DNA of 64,000 bases from Microbacterium maritypicum (GTDB lineage Bacteria; Actinomycetota; Actinomycetes; Actinomycetales; Microbacteriaceae): NCBI RefSeq assembly GCF_008868125.1, contig NZ_WAAQ01000001.1, positions 1,798,001 to 1,862,000 of the forward strand. The letters are read 5' to 3'. Both the position numbers and the translations under genes were made by a program. Below are positions 32,886-42,618 of this stretch, piece by piece; within the stretch, counting starts at the first letter, position 1, and every line of letters starts with the position of its first letter. The notes below the pieces were generated by a model, which saw nothing but the letters and a program-made list of their open reading frames with translations, ran no database searches and had not been told where the DNA came from.

Positions 32886-33581
32886 ATGGACATGCTCTTC
32901 ACGATGCTGGGCGGCAAGGGGATGTCGGGGCTGCTGAAGACCGGCACGGCGATCCTCACCACGCTCCTGGTCCTGCCCGCCCTCCTCAAGCTCTTCATCG
33001 TCACGGTCGATGAGGGCTGGGCAGCGATCCGGACCCGCAACGGCAAGCCGATCATCCGGAACCGTCCACAGCGACGCCCGTCCGCTCGCGCAGGCGCGGT
33101 CGGCGAGGTCGTGGTGCTGCACCCGGGGTCCCACGGCGCATTCCCGCTGTTCTACTGGTACAAGCTCATCGATGTCCGCTGCCGCGCGACGGATCTGCCC
33201 GCGCGCGAGATGACCGGATCCAGCGGTCATCAGCATCGGGTCCACGCCTCGTTCGAGTGGCGCCCCATACCGACGGGAAGCGACCTGCGGGTCTTCGAGC
33301 TCGATGTGGTTAACGTCAAGGAACGCGCATCGAACATCGTCGGCGCGGCACTGAGGGATGTGATCCGTGGGCTCGAGGGGGCCGAGCTGCCGCACAACGA
33401 CGAGATCAACACCCGCGTCATCGCCGCCAGCGCCGAGGAGGTGCGCCGTGCTTGCGGCGTCGAGCTGGTGCGCGTCATGGTCACCGGCGACGCGCTCACG
33501 GACGGCTATCTGCTCTCGACGGCGCTCCGTGACGTCGACCGCGGCGCGCAGGCCGTCGCGGCACTGCACGCGCTGAACTGA
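32886..33581 (+). CDS. Small SPFH/band-7-like membrane protein
   Basis: This 231-residue protein has one transmembrane helix near the N-terminus (about 19-38) followed by a sequence resembling the SPFH domain: VDEGWAAIRTRNGKP, VVVLHPGSHGAFPLFYWYK, FEWRPIPTGSDLRVFELDV and GVELVRVMVTGDALTD. It lacks the long coiled-coil tail of flotillins. Function is unknown; SPFH proteins organise membrane regions or control proteases. An in-frame ATG at 32820 with GGGGAAC before it could add 22 residues. It lies downstream of glpD and ends 29 bp before the convergent dxs. Confidence 0.6.
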   Translation: MDMLFTMLGGKGMSGLLKTGTAILTTLLVLPALLKLFIVTVDEGWAAIRTRNGKPIIRNRPQRRPSARAGAVGEVVVLHPGSHGAFPLFYWYKLIDVRCRATDLPAREMTGSSGHQHRVHASFEWRPIPTGSDLRVFELDVVNVKERASNIVGAALRDVIRGLEGAELPHNDEINTRVIAASAEEVRRACGVELVRVMVTGDALTDGYLLSTALRDVDRGAQAVAALHALN

Positions 33582-33610
33582 CGGCGGCGGCGCCGACCTC
33601 CGATCGGGCG

Positions 33611-35551
33611 TCAGTGCCGCTCGTGCAGCGGGATGTCGATCGTTCCGCTCTCCCCCGCGTGACGCGCCTTCGGAATGCGCGTCCCGAGCACTTGCGAGAC
33701 GATGTCCTGCGCGATCTTCGGTGCTGTGAGACCGGCGTCGGAGAGGATCTGATCACGCGAGGCATGGTCGATGAACTCGTCCGGCAGCCCCAGCTCGTCC
33801 ACCGCGGTGTCGATCCCGGCCTCCCGGAGAACCTGGCGCACACGAGTGCCGACGCCACCGACGCGTATGCCGTCTTCGAGCGTGATCACGAGGCGATGAT
33901 GCGCCGCGAGCTCGACGATCGAGGGCTGCACGGGGATGGCCCAGCGCGGATCGATGACCGTCGCACCGATCCCCTGCGCACGGAGCCGCTCGGCGACGTC
34001 GAGAGCGAGTTCGGCGAACGGGCCGATGGCGACGATGAGAACGTCTTCAGACTCACCGCGGGCGAGCACGTCGACACCGTCGCTCAGTCGTTCGATCGCC
34101 GGCAGATCGGCGGCGACCTCCCCCTTCGGGAACCGGATGACGGTGGGGGCGTCCTCGACATCGACGGCCTCGCCGAGGGCTTCGGTCAGACGCGCACCGT
34201 CGCGAGGCGCGGCAATGCGAATGTGCGGGACGATCTGCAGCATCGCGAGATCCCACATGCCGTGATGGCTGGGACCGTCGGGACCGGTGACGCCGGCGCG
34301 ATCGAGGACGAAGGTGACCCCGGCACGGTGCAGGGCGACATCCATCAGCACCTGATCGAAAGCGCGCCCCATGAAGGTGGCGTAGAGGGCCACGACGGGG
34401 TGCAGGCCCCCGTATGCCAGGCCGGCGGCGGACGCGACGGCGTGCTGCTCGGCGATGCCCACGTCGTAGACCCGATCGGGGAAGCGCTCGGCGAACGGCG
34501 CGAGCCCGGTCGGGCGCAGCATCGCAGCCGTCATCGCGATCACGTCGCTGCGCTGCTCGCCGACGGACACCAGAGCGTCGGAGAACACATCCGTCCAGCC
34601 TCGCCCGCCGGAGGAGAGCGTCTCGCCGGTCGTCGGATCGATCTTGCCGACGGCGTGGAACTGATCGGCCTCGTCATCCCGAGCCGGCTGGTAGCCCCGC
34701 CCCTTCTCGGTGATCGTGTGGACGATGACAGGGGCCCCGTAGGACTTCGCCAGCTCCAACGTCTCCAGGAGCGCAGGCAGGTCGTGTCCGTCCACCGGGC
34801 CGAGATACTTGATGTCGAGGTTCGAGTAGAGGGCCTCGTTGTTCGTGAAACGTGAGAGGAAGCCGTGCGTGCCTCCACGGACGCCGCGGAACACCGCACG
34901 CCCCACGGGACCGAACGCCCGGAACAGGCGGTCGGAGCGCTGGTGGAGGTCCTTGTAGGCCGCTGCCGTGCGCACGCGGTTGAGGTACCGCGACATGCCG
35001 CCGATCGTCGGTGCATACGAGCGCCCGTTGTCGTTGACGACGATGACCAGGTTGCGGTCGTTGTCGTCGGAGATGTTGTTCAACGCCTCCCAGGTCATGC
35101 CACCGGTGAGTGCGCCGTCGCCGACGACCGCGACCACGTGACGGTCCGCGCGTCCGGTCGCCGTCAGCGCCCGCGAGATGCCGTCGGCCCAGCTGAGCGA
35201 GCTGGAGGCGTGCGAGGACTCCACGACGTCGTGGGGGCTCTCCCCCCGCTGCGGATAGCCGGCGAGGCCGCCTCGGACGCGCAGTGCGGAGAAGTCCTGG
35301 CGCCCCGTGAGGAGCTTGTGCACGTAGGACTGATGTCCGGTGTCGAAGATGAAGGGATCGTCCGGGGAGGAGAACACGCGGTGCAGAGCGATCGTCAGCT
35401 CGACGACACCGAGGTTGGGCCCCAGATGGCCGCCCGTACGGGACACGTTCTCGACCAGGAACTCACGGATCTCCGCGGCGAGCTCCGCCAGCTGCTCTGT
35501 CGAGAGCGCATCCAGATCACGGGGTCCTGAGATGCTCGGAAGAATGGGCAT
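33611..35551 (-). CDS. dxs: 1-deoxy-D-xylulose-5-phosphate synthase
   Basis: This 646-residue thiamine-diphosphate enzyme condenses pyruvate and glyceraldehyde-3-phosphate, the entry step of the MEP isoprenoid pathway. GHLGPNLGVVELTIALH is the N-terminal hallmark. The TPP motif runs from GDGALTGGMTWEALNN to VVNDN. The pyrimidine-binding domain has YDVGIAEQHAVASAAGLA, and the C-terminal transketolase domain has ALEDG-like LVITLEDG. The ATG at 35551 is chosen because AGGAGG lies 5 nt upstream; a GTG six bases earlier lies right next to that ribosome site. Confidence 0.97.
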   Translation of the reverse strand: MPILPSISGPRDLDALSTEQLAELAAEIREFLVENVSRTGGHLGPNLGVVELTIALHRVFSSPDDPFIFDTGHQSYVHKLLTGRQDFSALRVRGGLAGYPQRGESPHDVVESSHASSSLSWADGISRALTATGRADRHVVAVVGDGALTGGMTWEALNNISDDNDRNLVIVVNDNGRSYAPTIGGMSRYLNRVRTAAAYKDLHQRSDRLFRAFGPVGRAVFRGVRGGTHGFLSRFTNNEALYSNLDIKYLGPVDGHDLPALLETLELAKSYGAPVIVHTITEKGRGYQPARDDEADQFHAVGKIDPTTGETLSSGGRGWTDVFSDALVSVGEQRSDVIAMTAAMLRPTGLAPFAERFPDRVYDVGIAEQHAVASAAGLAYGGLHPVVALYATFMGRAFDQVLMDVALHRAGVTFVLDRAGVTGPDGPSHHGMWDLAMLQIVPHIRIAAPRDGARLTEALGEAVDVEDAPTVIRFPKGEVAADLPAIERLSDGVDVLARGESEDVLIVAIGPFAELALDVAERLRAQGIGATVIDPRWAIPVQPSIVELAAHHRLVITLEDGIRVGGVGTRVRQVLREAGIDTAVDELGLPDEFIDHASRDQILSDAGLTAPKIAQDIVSQVLGTRIPKARHAGESGTIDIPLHERH

Positions 35552-35672
35552 CTGCACCTCCTCACAGGCTCCGTCACAAGCGCCCGACGAGGGTGCGGAC
35601 GTCTCTAGATCCTACCCCGAGACTCCGGGAAAACCCGGAGGGCGCCGCCCCCTTGACACGAAGGGATGACGC

Positions 35673-35712
35673 GATGAGGGGGCTCGGATCCGAAGATCCG
35701 AGCCCCCTCATC
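35673..35712 (-). terminator. acnA terminator, 18-bp perfect stem
   Basis: Arms at 35673-35690 and 35695-35712 are exact complements around CGAA, starting just past the acnA stop on the minus strand. Confidence 0.8.
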
Positions 35713-35719
35713 TGTGCGA

Positions 35720-38554
35720 TCAGACCAGCGAACGCAGCACGTACTGCAGGATGCCGCCGTTGCGGTAGTAGTCGGCCTCGCCGGGGGTGTCGATGCGGAC
35801 GACCGCGTCGAACTCGACCGGCTGCTTACCCTCGGGCGAGTTCTCGCTCGGGATCGCCGTGACCTTGACCGTCTTGGGCGTGACGCCGTTGTTGAGCTCT
35901 TCCAGACCCGAGATCGAGACGATCTCGGTGCCGTCGAGGCCCAGCGACTCCCAGCTCTCGCCGGCGGGGAACTGCAGCGGGACGACGCCCATGCCGATCA
36001 GGTTCGAGCGGTGGATGCGCTCGAAGCTCTCGGTGATGACCGCCTTGACGCCCAGCAGGCTCGTGCCCTTGGCCGCCCAGTCACGCGACGAGCCGGAGCC
36101 GTACTCCTTGCCACCGAAGATGACCAGGGGCGTGCCTTCTGCCTGGTAGTTCATGCTCGCGTCGTAGATGTACGACTGCGGGCCGCCCGGCAGAGTGAAG
36201 TCACGCGTGTAGCCGCCCTCGACCACCTGTCCGTCGTTGACGGCCGCGACCATCGCGTTCTTCAGACGGATGTTGGCGAAGGTTCCGCGGATCATGACCT
36301 CGTGGTTGCCTCGACGCGAGCCGAAGGAGTTGAAGTCCTTGCGGTCGACGCCGTGCTCCGTGAGGTACTGGGCCGCAGGCGTGCCGGCCTTGATGTTGCC
36401 GGCGGGCGAGATGTGGTCAGTGGTCACCGAGTCGCCGAGGGTCGCCATGACGCGTGCACCCTCGATGTCCTTCACCGGGGTGAGCTCCATCGTCATGCCC
36501 TCGAAGTACGGCGCCTTGCGCACGTAGGTCGACTTCTCGTCCCACTGGAAGATGTCGTCGTCCGGAGTGGGCAGGCTGCGCCAGCGCTCGTCACCGTCGA
36601 AGACCGTCGCGTACTGCTTGATGAACTGCTCACGCGAGATCGAGGAGTCGACGAGCTCCTGCACCTCTGCCGGTGTCGGCCAGATGTCCTTGAGGAAGAC
36701 GTCTTCCCCATCGGTGCCCTTGCCGAGCGCGTCGTTCTCGAAGTCGAAGTGCATCGACCCGGCCAGCGCGTACGCGATGACCAGCGGCGGGCTGGCGAGG
36801 TAGTTCATCTTCACGTCGGGGCTGATGCGCCCCTCGAAGTTGCGGTTGCCCGAGAGGACGGCCGTGACGGCGAGGTCGTGCGAGTTGATCGCCTCGGACA
36901 CCTCTTCGATCAGCGGACCCGAGTTGCCGATGCAGATCGTGCAGCCGTAGCCGACGGTGTAGAACCCGAGGCCCTCGAGGTCCTTGTCGAGTCCGGACTT
37001 CTCGTAGTAGTCGGTGACGACCTTCGAGCCGGGGCCGAGCGTGGTCTTGACCCACGGCTTCTGCTTCAGGCCCTTCGCGAGCGCCTTGCGTGCGACGAGA
37101 CCGGCGGCGATCATCACCGACGGGTTCGACGTGTTGGTGCACGAGGTGATGGCCGCGAGCGTGACGGCACCGTTGTCGAGGATGTACTTCTCCCCCGACG
37201 GCGTCGTGACCGGCACGGGCTTCGAGGCGTTCGCCGGGGCACCGCTGTTGATGTGCACCGGACGCGTGGTCGGCTCCTCGTCGCCGGGGGCCTGACCGGG
37301 GTCGGACGCCGGGAACGAGTGCTTCGACTCGAGGTCGACGATCGAGTCCGACGTGGACGGCGAGGCGTAGCTCAGGATGTCCTGCTCGAACTGCGACTTC
37401 GCCTCGGAGAGGAGGATGCGGTCCTGCGGGCGCTTCGGGCCGGCGATCGACGGCACGACGGTGCCGAGATCGAGCTCGAGGTACTCGCTGAAGGTGGGCT
37501 CGTGCGCGGCGTCGTGCCAGAGCTTCTGCTCCTTGGCGTACGCCTCGACCAGCGCGACGGCCTCTTCGCTGCGGCCGGTGAGGCGCAGGTACTCGAGGGT
37601 GACGTCGTCGATCGGGAAGATCGCGGCGGTGGAGCCGAACTCCGGGGACATGTTGCCGATGGTCGCGCGGTTGGCGAGCGGCACCGAGGCGACGCCCTCA
37701 CCGTAGAACTCGACGAACTTGCCGACCACACCGTGCTTGCGCAGCAGGTCGGTGATCGTGAGCACGACGTCGGTCGCGGTGACCCCGGCGGGGATCTCGC
37801 CGGAGAGCTTGAAGCCGACGACGCGCGGGATGAGCATCGACACGGGCTGGCCGAGCATGGCCGCCTCGGCCTCGATGCCGCCTACGCCCCAGCCCAGCAC
37901 ACCGAGGCCGTTGACCATGGTGGTGTGCGAGTCGGTGCCGACACAGGTGTCGGGGTATGCGCGGAGCACGCCGTCGACGTTGCGGTCGTAGATGACCTTG
38001 GCCAGGTGCTCGATGTTCACCTGGTGGACGATGCCGGTCCCGGGCGGGACGACCTTGAAGTCGCTGAACGCCGTCTGACCCCAGCGCAGGAACTGGTAGC
38101 GCTCGCCGTTGCGCTCGTACTCGATCTCGACGTTGCGCTCGAGCGCGTTCTCCGAGCCGAACAGGTCGGCGATCACGGAGTGGTCGATGACCATCTCAGC
38201 GGGCGAGAGCGGGTTGATCTTGTTCGCGTCACCGCCGAGCGCCGTCACGGCCTCGCGCATGGTGGCGAGGTCGACGATGCAGGGCACACCGGTGAAGTCC
38301 TGCATGACCACACGGGCCGGCGTGAACTGGATCTCGGTGTTCGGCTCGGCCGCGGCATCCCACGAACCCAGCGCCTCGATCTGCGCCTTCGTCACATTCG
38401 CGCCGTCCTCGGTGCGAAGCAGGTTCTCGAGGAGAACCTTGAGACTGAAGGGGAGCTTCTCGAAACCGGGCACCGTGTCGATGCGGAAGATCTCGTAGTC
38501 GGTGCTGCCGACTGTCAGGGTGCTCTTGGCACCGAAGCTGTTCACCGTGGACAC
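35720..38554 (-). CDS. acnA: Aconitate hydratase A
   Basis: This 944-residue aconitase interconverts citrate and isocitrate in the TCA cycle. The 4Fe-4S Cys ligands are in [11 protein letters not shown] (about residue 471) and [14 protein letters not shown] (two Cys near 535-538). [14 protein letters not shown] and [21 protein letters not shown] mark the swivel domain. The length is that of the monomeric AcnA type. The GTG at 38554 has AAGGAG 8 nt upstream. A perfect 24-bp palindrome lies 127 bp before the start, indicating a dedicated repressor. Confidence 0.97.
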   Translation of the reverse strand: MSTVNSFGAKSTLTVGSTDYEIFRIDTVPGFEKLPFSLKVLLENLLRTEDGANVTKAQIEALGSWDAAAEPNTEIQFTPARVVMQDFTGVPCIVDLATMREAVTALGGDANKINPLSPAEMVIDHSVIADLFGSENALERNVEIEYERNGERYQFLRWGQTAFSDFKVVPPGTGIVHQVNIEHLAKVIYDRNVDGVLRAYPDTCVGTDSHTTMVNGLGVLGWGVGGIEAEAAMLGQPVSMLIPRVVGFKLSGEIPAGVTATDVVLTITDLLRKHGVVGKFVEFYGEGVASVPLANRATIGNMSPEFGSTAAIFPIDDVTLEYLRLTGRSEEAVALVEAYAKEQKLWHDAAHEPTFSEYLELDLGTVVPSIAGPKRPQDRILLSEAKSQFEQDILSYASPSTSDSIVDLESKHSFPASDPGQAPGDEEPTTRPVHINSGAPANASKPVPVTTPSGEKYILDNGAVTLAAITSCTNTSNPSVMIAAGLVARKALAKGLKQKPWVKTTLGPGSKVVTDYYEKSGLDKDLEGLGFYTVGYGCTICIGNSGPLIEEVSEAINSHDLAVTAVLSGNRNFEGRISPDVKMNYLASPPLVIAYALAGSMHFDFENDALGKGTDGEDVFLKDIWPTPAEVQELVDSSISREQFIKQYATVFDGDERWRSLPTPDDDIFQWDEKSTYVRKAPYFEGMTMELTPVKDIEGARVMATLGDSVTTDHISPAGNIKAGTPAAQYLTEHGVDRKDFNSFGSRRGNHEVMIRGTFANIRLKNAMVAAVNDGQVVEGGYTRDFTLPGGPQSYIYDASMNYQAEGTPLVIFGGKEYGSGSSRDWAAKGTSLLGVKAVITESFERIHRSNLIGMGVVPLQFPAGESWESLGLDGTEIVSISGLEELNNGVTPKTVKVTAIPSENSPEGKQPVEFDAVVRIDTPGEADYYRNGGILQYVLRSLV

Positions 38555-38680
38555 GGATCCGTCTCCTTCTATTCGGATGGGAGCGACAGGCGCCTCCATC
38601 TTGCTCGCCAGCGAGCCCCTGCGGCTAGCAAGGCGGCCCTAACCAGTCTGCTCCGCGCAGCTCACCGGCGAAAGCCTGCG

Positions 38681-38704
38681 ATTTATCTTGATGTCAAGAT
38701 AAAT
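38681..38704. promoter_or_regulatory. Perfect 24-bp palindrome upstream of acnA
   Basis: Arms of 11 bp (ATTTATCTTGA and its complement) flank TG. On the acnA strand it includes TTGACA. It is AT-rich in a GC-rich region. The core TCTTGA-n2-TCAAGA resembles MarR-family sites such as those reported for TamR, a regulator of aconitase in Streptomyces (from memory). Confidence 0.7.
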
Positions 38705-38707
38705 CTA

Positions 38708-39442
38708 TCACGCCTCCGGAGCATCCTCGCTCGCGGGCTCGCGCGGGTGGAGAGCGCGAACGACGAGCCAGGTGACGGCGATCAGCGGCGCGAAGAGGGG
38801 CAGGCCCATGATGAGCTTGAGAGTGCCGAGCGCTGTGACATCTCCGGCGAGATAGAGCGGCAGCTGCACGGCCAGACGCGCGAAGAACAGCGCGGCCCAG
38901 GCGATCCCGAGCCAGAAGTAGGCACGACGCTTGCGGCGATCATTGCGCCAGGTGGTGCCCTCCCCCATCAGGAATCCGACCGCGAGGCCGATCAGCGACC
39001 ACCCGATCAGAGCGGAGACCAGGATCACCGATCCGTAGACCGCGTTCGTGATGAGTCCGGGGACGAAGTTGTCAGCGCCGCGACCGGTCCACAGCGCCAG
39101 CGCCGCAGCCGCACCCGCGGCGACGAGACCGCCGAGGGCTGCCGAGGGCGGTGACTTCTGAGCGAGCCGGATGATCGTGAAGACCGCCGCGAGACCGACC
39201 GAGATCCCGAGCGAGAGGATCAGCGGCTCCGGGCGGATCGTGAAGATGATCACGAACGCGAGGCTGGGCAGCACCGACTCGAGGATGCCGCGCCACCCGC
39301 CCATCGCGGACCAGACCACTTTGTGCGTGCTCGAGCTCTCGGCGGGGTCGAGGCCGGCGCGACGCGCGGCACCTCCGAGAGCCTGCCCGAGAATCTCGGA
39401 GGTGCTCTTGTCTCTTTCGGGTCCGGGCTCGGGGGCGCTCAC
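38708..39442 (-). CDS. DUF3159 membrane protein
   Basis: This 244-residue actinobacterial protein has six or so hydrophobic segments between residues 50 and 235. Characteristic parts are GGWRGILESVLPSLAFVIIF, LITNAVYGSVILVSALIGWS and LGIAWAALFFARLAVQLPLY. No function is known. It forms an operon with DUF3710 and dut: the GTG overlaps the DUF3710 stop by 4 bp. This gene order (dut, DUF3710, DUF3159) is standard in actinobacteria. Confidence 0.9.
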   Translation of the reverse strand: MSAPEPGPERDKSTSEILGQALGGAARRAGLDPAESSSTHKVVWSAMGGWRGILESVLPSLAFVIIFTIRPEPLILSLGISVGLAAVFTIIRLAQKSPPSAALGGLVAAGAAAALALWTGRGADNFVPGLITNAVYGSVILVSALIGWSLIGLAVGFLMGEGTTWRNDRRKRRAYFWLGIAWAALFFARLAVQLPLYLAGDVTALGTLKLIMGLPLFAPLIAVTWLVVRALHPREPASEDAPEA

Positions 39443-40026
39443 GCGGAACCCGGGGTCGCCGGCATCTTGAGCGGGATCAGGTCGCGCGGAGGCATGGGGG
39501 ATCCGCCACGGACGACCACGATCGAACGGAAGAGGTCTTCGACCTTCGCGGCCGCATCCGGGTCGGAGGCGCCGGCGCCACCGATCACACCGCGGAGGAA
39601 CCAGCGAGGACCGTCGATGCCGATGAAGCGCGCGAGGCGCAGCCCGGATCCCTCCGCCGCCGTGGCGGGCACCTCGGCGAGGAGCTCCTTGCCCAGCGGG
39701 CCTTCCCTCTCCTCCACTCGGCCGCCCTGCGCCTTGACCTGGTCGCGCAGCTGCACGCGCGTCTCGTCCCACAGCCCACCGGTGCGCGGGGCCGCGAACG
39801 GCTGCACCTGCAGCGAGGAGTCCGCGTAGTCGAGACCGACCGCCACGATGCGCTTCGACTGCTCCTCGACCTCGAGACGGAGGTTGAGGCCCTCCCGCGG
39901 AAGGATCTTGATCCCGCCGAGGTCGATGTACGGGCGGACGGGGTTCGCCTCGGAGTCATCGAAGGGACCGTCGGTGGCACGATTCAGCGGTGCCGACTTC
40001 GAAGGGGTCTCGTTGTTGTCAGTCAT
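39439..40026 (-). CDS. DUF3710 protein
   Basis: This 195-residue soluble actinobacterial protein is of unknown function. Family stretches are GPFDDSEANPVRPYIDLGGI near the N-terminus, LRDQVKAQGGRVEEREGPLG, and the C-terminal FIGIDGPRWFLRGVIGG. The ATG at 40026 lies inside the end of dut, with an 8-bp overlap, so it is translationally coupled. Its strict association with dUTPase suggests a role linked to nucleotide pools or DNA maintenance, but that is only context. Confidence 0.88.
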   Translation of the reverse strand: MTDNNETPSKSAPLNRATDGPFDDSEANPVRPYIDLGGIKILPREGLNLRLEVEEQSKRIVAVGLDYADSSLQVQPFAAPRTGGLWDETRVQLRDQVKAQGGRVEEREGPLGKELLAEVPATAAEGSGLRLARFIGIDGPRWFLRGVIGGAGASDPDAAAKVEDLFRSIVVVRGGSPMPPRDLIPLKMPATPGSA

Positions 40027-40492
40027 TGGCCTGTCCTGCTTCGTTCTGGTGGGTCGCTGCCTGATAGCCGGTGGATCCGAATCCTCCGGCACCGCGGACG
40101 CTGTCCGGCAGCTCGTCGACCGGGATGAACGTGGCGCGCGTGACGGGCATGATGATCAGCTGCGCGATACGATCGCCGACGGCGACATCGTACGCGCTCC
40201 GGGTATCGGTGTTGATCAGGCTCACCTTGATCTCGCCGCGATAGCCCGCGTCGACAGTTCCGGGCGAGTTCACGATCGAGATCCCGTGCTTCGCCGCCAG
40301 CCCGCTGCGCGGAACCACGAACGCTGCGTACCCCTCGGGGAGGGCGATACGCACGCCCGTCGGCACGAGTGCGCGCTCCCCCGGCTCGAGGTGCACGGCT
40401 TCCGCCGCGATCAGATCGGCACCGGCATCGCCCGGATGCGCGTACCCGGGCACCACTGCAGCGATAATGGGGATATCAACGGAATCGGTCAC
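40019..40492 (-). CDS. dut: dUTP diphosphatase
   Basis: This 157-residue trimeric dUTPase hydrolyses dUTP to dUMP, keeping uracil out of DNA. The five motifs are visible: AHPGDAGADLIA, PRSGLAAKHG, NSPGTVDAGYRGEI, DRIAQLIIMPV and the C-terminal GAGGFGSTG. The GTG start follows TAGCCT by 6 nt, so the transcript is probably leaderless. It heads the dut-DUF3710-DUF3159 operon and is back to back with the DUF3093 gene. Confidence 0.96.
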   Translation of the reverse strand: MTDSVDIPIIAAVVPGYAHPGDAGADLIAAEAVHLEPGERALVPTGVRIALPEGYAAFVVPRSGLAAKHGISIVNSPGTVDAGYRGEIKVSLINTDTRSAYDVAVGDRIAQLIIMPVTRATFIPVDELPDSVRGAGGFGSTGYQAATHQNEAGQAND

Positions 40493-40498
40493 CCCATG

Positions 40499-40504
40499 AG
40501 GCTA
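40499..40504 (-). promoter_or_regulatory. -10 element TAGCCT for leaderless dut
   Basis: On the minus strand TAGCCT is followed by CATGGG and the GTG at 40492. Confidence 0.5.
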
Positions 40505-40969
40505 ATGCAGAACCCCGCCACAGACACACGCCCCCGCTACCGCGAAAGGCTCTCGCCGAGCCTCTGGCTGCTCGTGACCGTCGCGGTCGCCGGCCCGATG
40601 GTGTCGCTCGTCTTCGTGCCGATCGGCTCGACCGTCGCGCTCGTGCTCGGCGCGGCCGTGTCGGCTCTGCTGGTGCTGGGCTTCATCGCCGCCGCCCCGG
40701 TCGTCTCCCTCGTCGGCTCCGTCTTGCACGCAGGCCGCGCACACATCGACACCGAGCATCTCGGCGACCCCGTGGCTCTGACGGGCGAAGAGGCTCGCCA
40801 GGCCCGCGGTCCGGGGCTGCCGGCACGTGGGTGGCACCTGATCCGCGGCGGCATCGACGGCATCGTCGTCGTTCCGAACCTCGACCAGGACGACCCGGTC
40901 GACGCCTGGACGATCTCGACCCGCACACCCGACCGCCTGGCCGCGGCGATCCGCGCTTCGCGCGACTGA
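40505..40969 (+). CDS. DUF3093 membrane protein
   Basis: This 154-residue actinobacterial protein has two adjacent hydrophobic segments (about 19-37 and 42-68). A basic C-terminal domain contains GLPARGWHLIRGGIDGIVVV and DDPVDAWTISTRTPDRLAAAI, the family hallmark. Function is unknown; the domain resembles PH-like membrane domains. The ATG at 40505 is preceded by GAGG at 4 nt; another ATG is at 40496. It is almost always found beside dut, as here. Confidence 0.88.
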   Translation: MQNPATDTRPRYRERLSPSLWLLVTVAVAGPMVSLVFVPIGSTVALVLGAAVSALLVLGFIAAAPVVSLVGSVLHAGRAHIDTEHLGDPVALTGEEARQARGPGLPARGWHLIRGGIDGIVVVPNLDQDDPVDAWTISTRTPDRLAAAIRASRD

Positions 40970-41044
40970 GACGCTTCCCACAGACGACAGCGCGCCCCTG
41001 ACCGGAGTGGTCGGGGGCGCGTGATACGTCGCTCGGAGGACTGC

Positions 41045-41338
41045 TTACGCAGCGCACTCCTTGCAGATGGGCCCGGATGCGCCCTCGTGGTCGAGCTGTG
41101 AGCGGTGCTTCACGAGGAAGCAGCTCATGCACGTGAACTCGTCCTGCTGCGCGGGCAGCACGACGACGTCGAGCTCGAGGTCGGAGAGGTCGGCACCCGG
41201 AAGGTCGAAGCTCGACGGGTTGTCGGAGTCTTCGTCCCCGCTTGAGCCGGAGAGCTTGTCCGGCACACGCTCCTTCAGGGCTTCGATCGACTCGGAGTCG
41301 TCTTCGCTCTTTCGGGGGGCGTCGTAATCGGTTGCCAT
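41045..41338 (-). CDS. DUF4193 zinc-ribbon-like small protein
   Basis: This 97-residue acidic protein begins MATDYDAPRKSEDD and ends in a Cys4 arrangement: CMSC with FLVKHRSQL, then CKEC and two alanines. This is the actinobacterial DUF4193 family, essential in some mycobacteria as I recall but of unknown mechanism. The Cys pairs probably bind zinc. The ATG at 41338 has GTGGAG 9 nt upstream; the frame is open further but the family starts here. It diverges from sepH. Confidence 0.92.
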   Translation of the reverse strand: MATDYDAPRKSEDDSESIEALKERVPDKLSGSSGDEDSDNPSSFDLPGADLSDLELDVVVLPAQQDEFTCMSCFLVKHRSQLDHEGASGPICKECAA

Positions 41339-41536
41339 GCGGTAGATCTCCACTTTCATGGTGCGAGTGGGTGGTGCGCCGTCGGGTATTCGGCGGCCAT
41401 AGTTTGCACGACCAAACGACATAACGCAAATGCTCGTCCGTGCGACGGAGGAAACTCACGGCACGCCCAGGGTATTCCCGGGCCTGACGCCCCGCACGTG
41501 ACACCATGAACGGACACCCATCAGAGGGGCATTCGC

Positions 41537-42586
41537 ATGGAAAACGTCACCATCGTCGGCACAGAAGCAGGAGTCCTCGTACTCGCGACCGAGTCGGGCG
41601 AGCGGTTCGCGCTGCCCATCGACGACATGCTGCAGCGCGAGATCCGTCGCGCCACGCGTCAGAGCGAGCCGACGGCCCAGAAGCTCGCCGCGAGCCCGCG
41701 CGACATCCAGGCGCAGATCCGTGCCGGCCTCACGGCCGCCGAGGTCGCAGAACTGCTCGGCATCGGCGTCGACGACGTCGCACGGTTCGAAGGCCCGGTC
41801 CTCGCCGAGCGCGAGCATGTGATCGGGCAGGCGCTCGCCGTTCCCGTGCTCATCGGCAGCGAGGTCGAACCCGATGCGCAGCCGACCTTCGGCGTCGCCG
41901 TGCGGGCCAAACTCGCCGAGATCGAGGCCACGTCCGAGCGTTGGGCGAGCTGGAAGGATGAGTCCGGCTGGATCATCAAGCTCGAGTTCACGGCCAACGA
42001 CGTCGATCACGATGCGCGCTGGAGTTTCGACCCTCGCCGCAGCGCTCTCTCGCCGCTCAACGCCGACGCCACGCAGCTGTCGCGGCAGGGTTCGCTTCCT
42101 GAGGGCCTCATCCCCCGCCTGCGGGCCGTGGACGCCGACCGGATCACCTCGCCGTACAAGGACGAGAGCCGCTTCGACTCCGGCGCCTTCGGGCCACGCC
42201 TGCTGCCGGCGCCCGATGCGGAGATCGAGGACCCGTCGTTCCCTGAGCGCTCCGACGCCGCCGCGCAGGACGCGGCGATCAAGCGCGCGCCCGCAGCGCA
42301 GACGACGAGTCCGGAGACCGCCGATCTCCTGGAGGCACTTCGTCGACGACGCGGCCAGCGGGAGACGGCGCCGCTGCTCGACGATGTCGAGGACGCAGAG
42401 CGCCCCGAGCCGAGCCCGATCTCCCTGTTCGAGGCTCTGGAGCAGCCGGATGACGAGCCGGAGCCGCAGCAGCCTGCACCGCGTCCGTCAGGTTCGGACT
42501 CCGGTGATTCCAACGGCCGACGACGCCGCCGGAACGCGATGCCCTCCTGGGACGAGATCGTCTTCGGCGCCCGCACCGACGAGTGA
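41537..42586 (+). CDS. sepH: SepH-like septation protein
   Basis: This 349-residue protein has an N-terminal DUF3071 domain (about 1-165) with a helix-turn-helix (AGLTAAEVAELLGIGVDDVARFE). A disordered acidic linker follows, and a conserved C-terminal peptide RRNAMPSWDEIVFGA. SepH binds FtsZ and promotes assembly at the septum in Streptomyces and mycobacteria. AGAGGGG precedes the ATG. It stands alone next to DUF4193, a frequent actinobacterial neighbourhood. Confidence 0.93.
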   Translation: MENVTIVGTEAGVLVLATESGERFALPIDDMLQREIRRATRQSEPTAQKLAASPRDIQAQIRAGLTAAEVAELLGIGVDDVARFEGPVLAEREHVIGQALAVPVLIGSEVEPDAQPTFGVAVRAKLAEIEATSERWASWKDESGWIIKLEFTANDVDHDARWSFDPRRSALSPLNADATQLSRQGSLPEGLIPRLRAVDADRITSPYKDESRFDSGAFGPRLLPAPDAEIEDPSFPERSDAAAQDAAIKRAPAAQTTSPETADLLEALRRRRGQRETAPLLDDVEDAERPEPSPISLFEALEQPDDEPEPQQPAPRPSGSDSGDSNGRRRRRNAMPSWDEIVFGARTDE

Positions 42587-42618
42587 GACCCGTCTGATCG
42601 CGGCTTCCGCGATCGGCG

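Noticed and set aside
35714..39154. Very long plus-strand open frame opposite acnA and DUF3159
   Set aside because: Antisense shadow of acnA with no recognisable domain, crossing a terminator and a promoter region.
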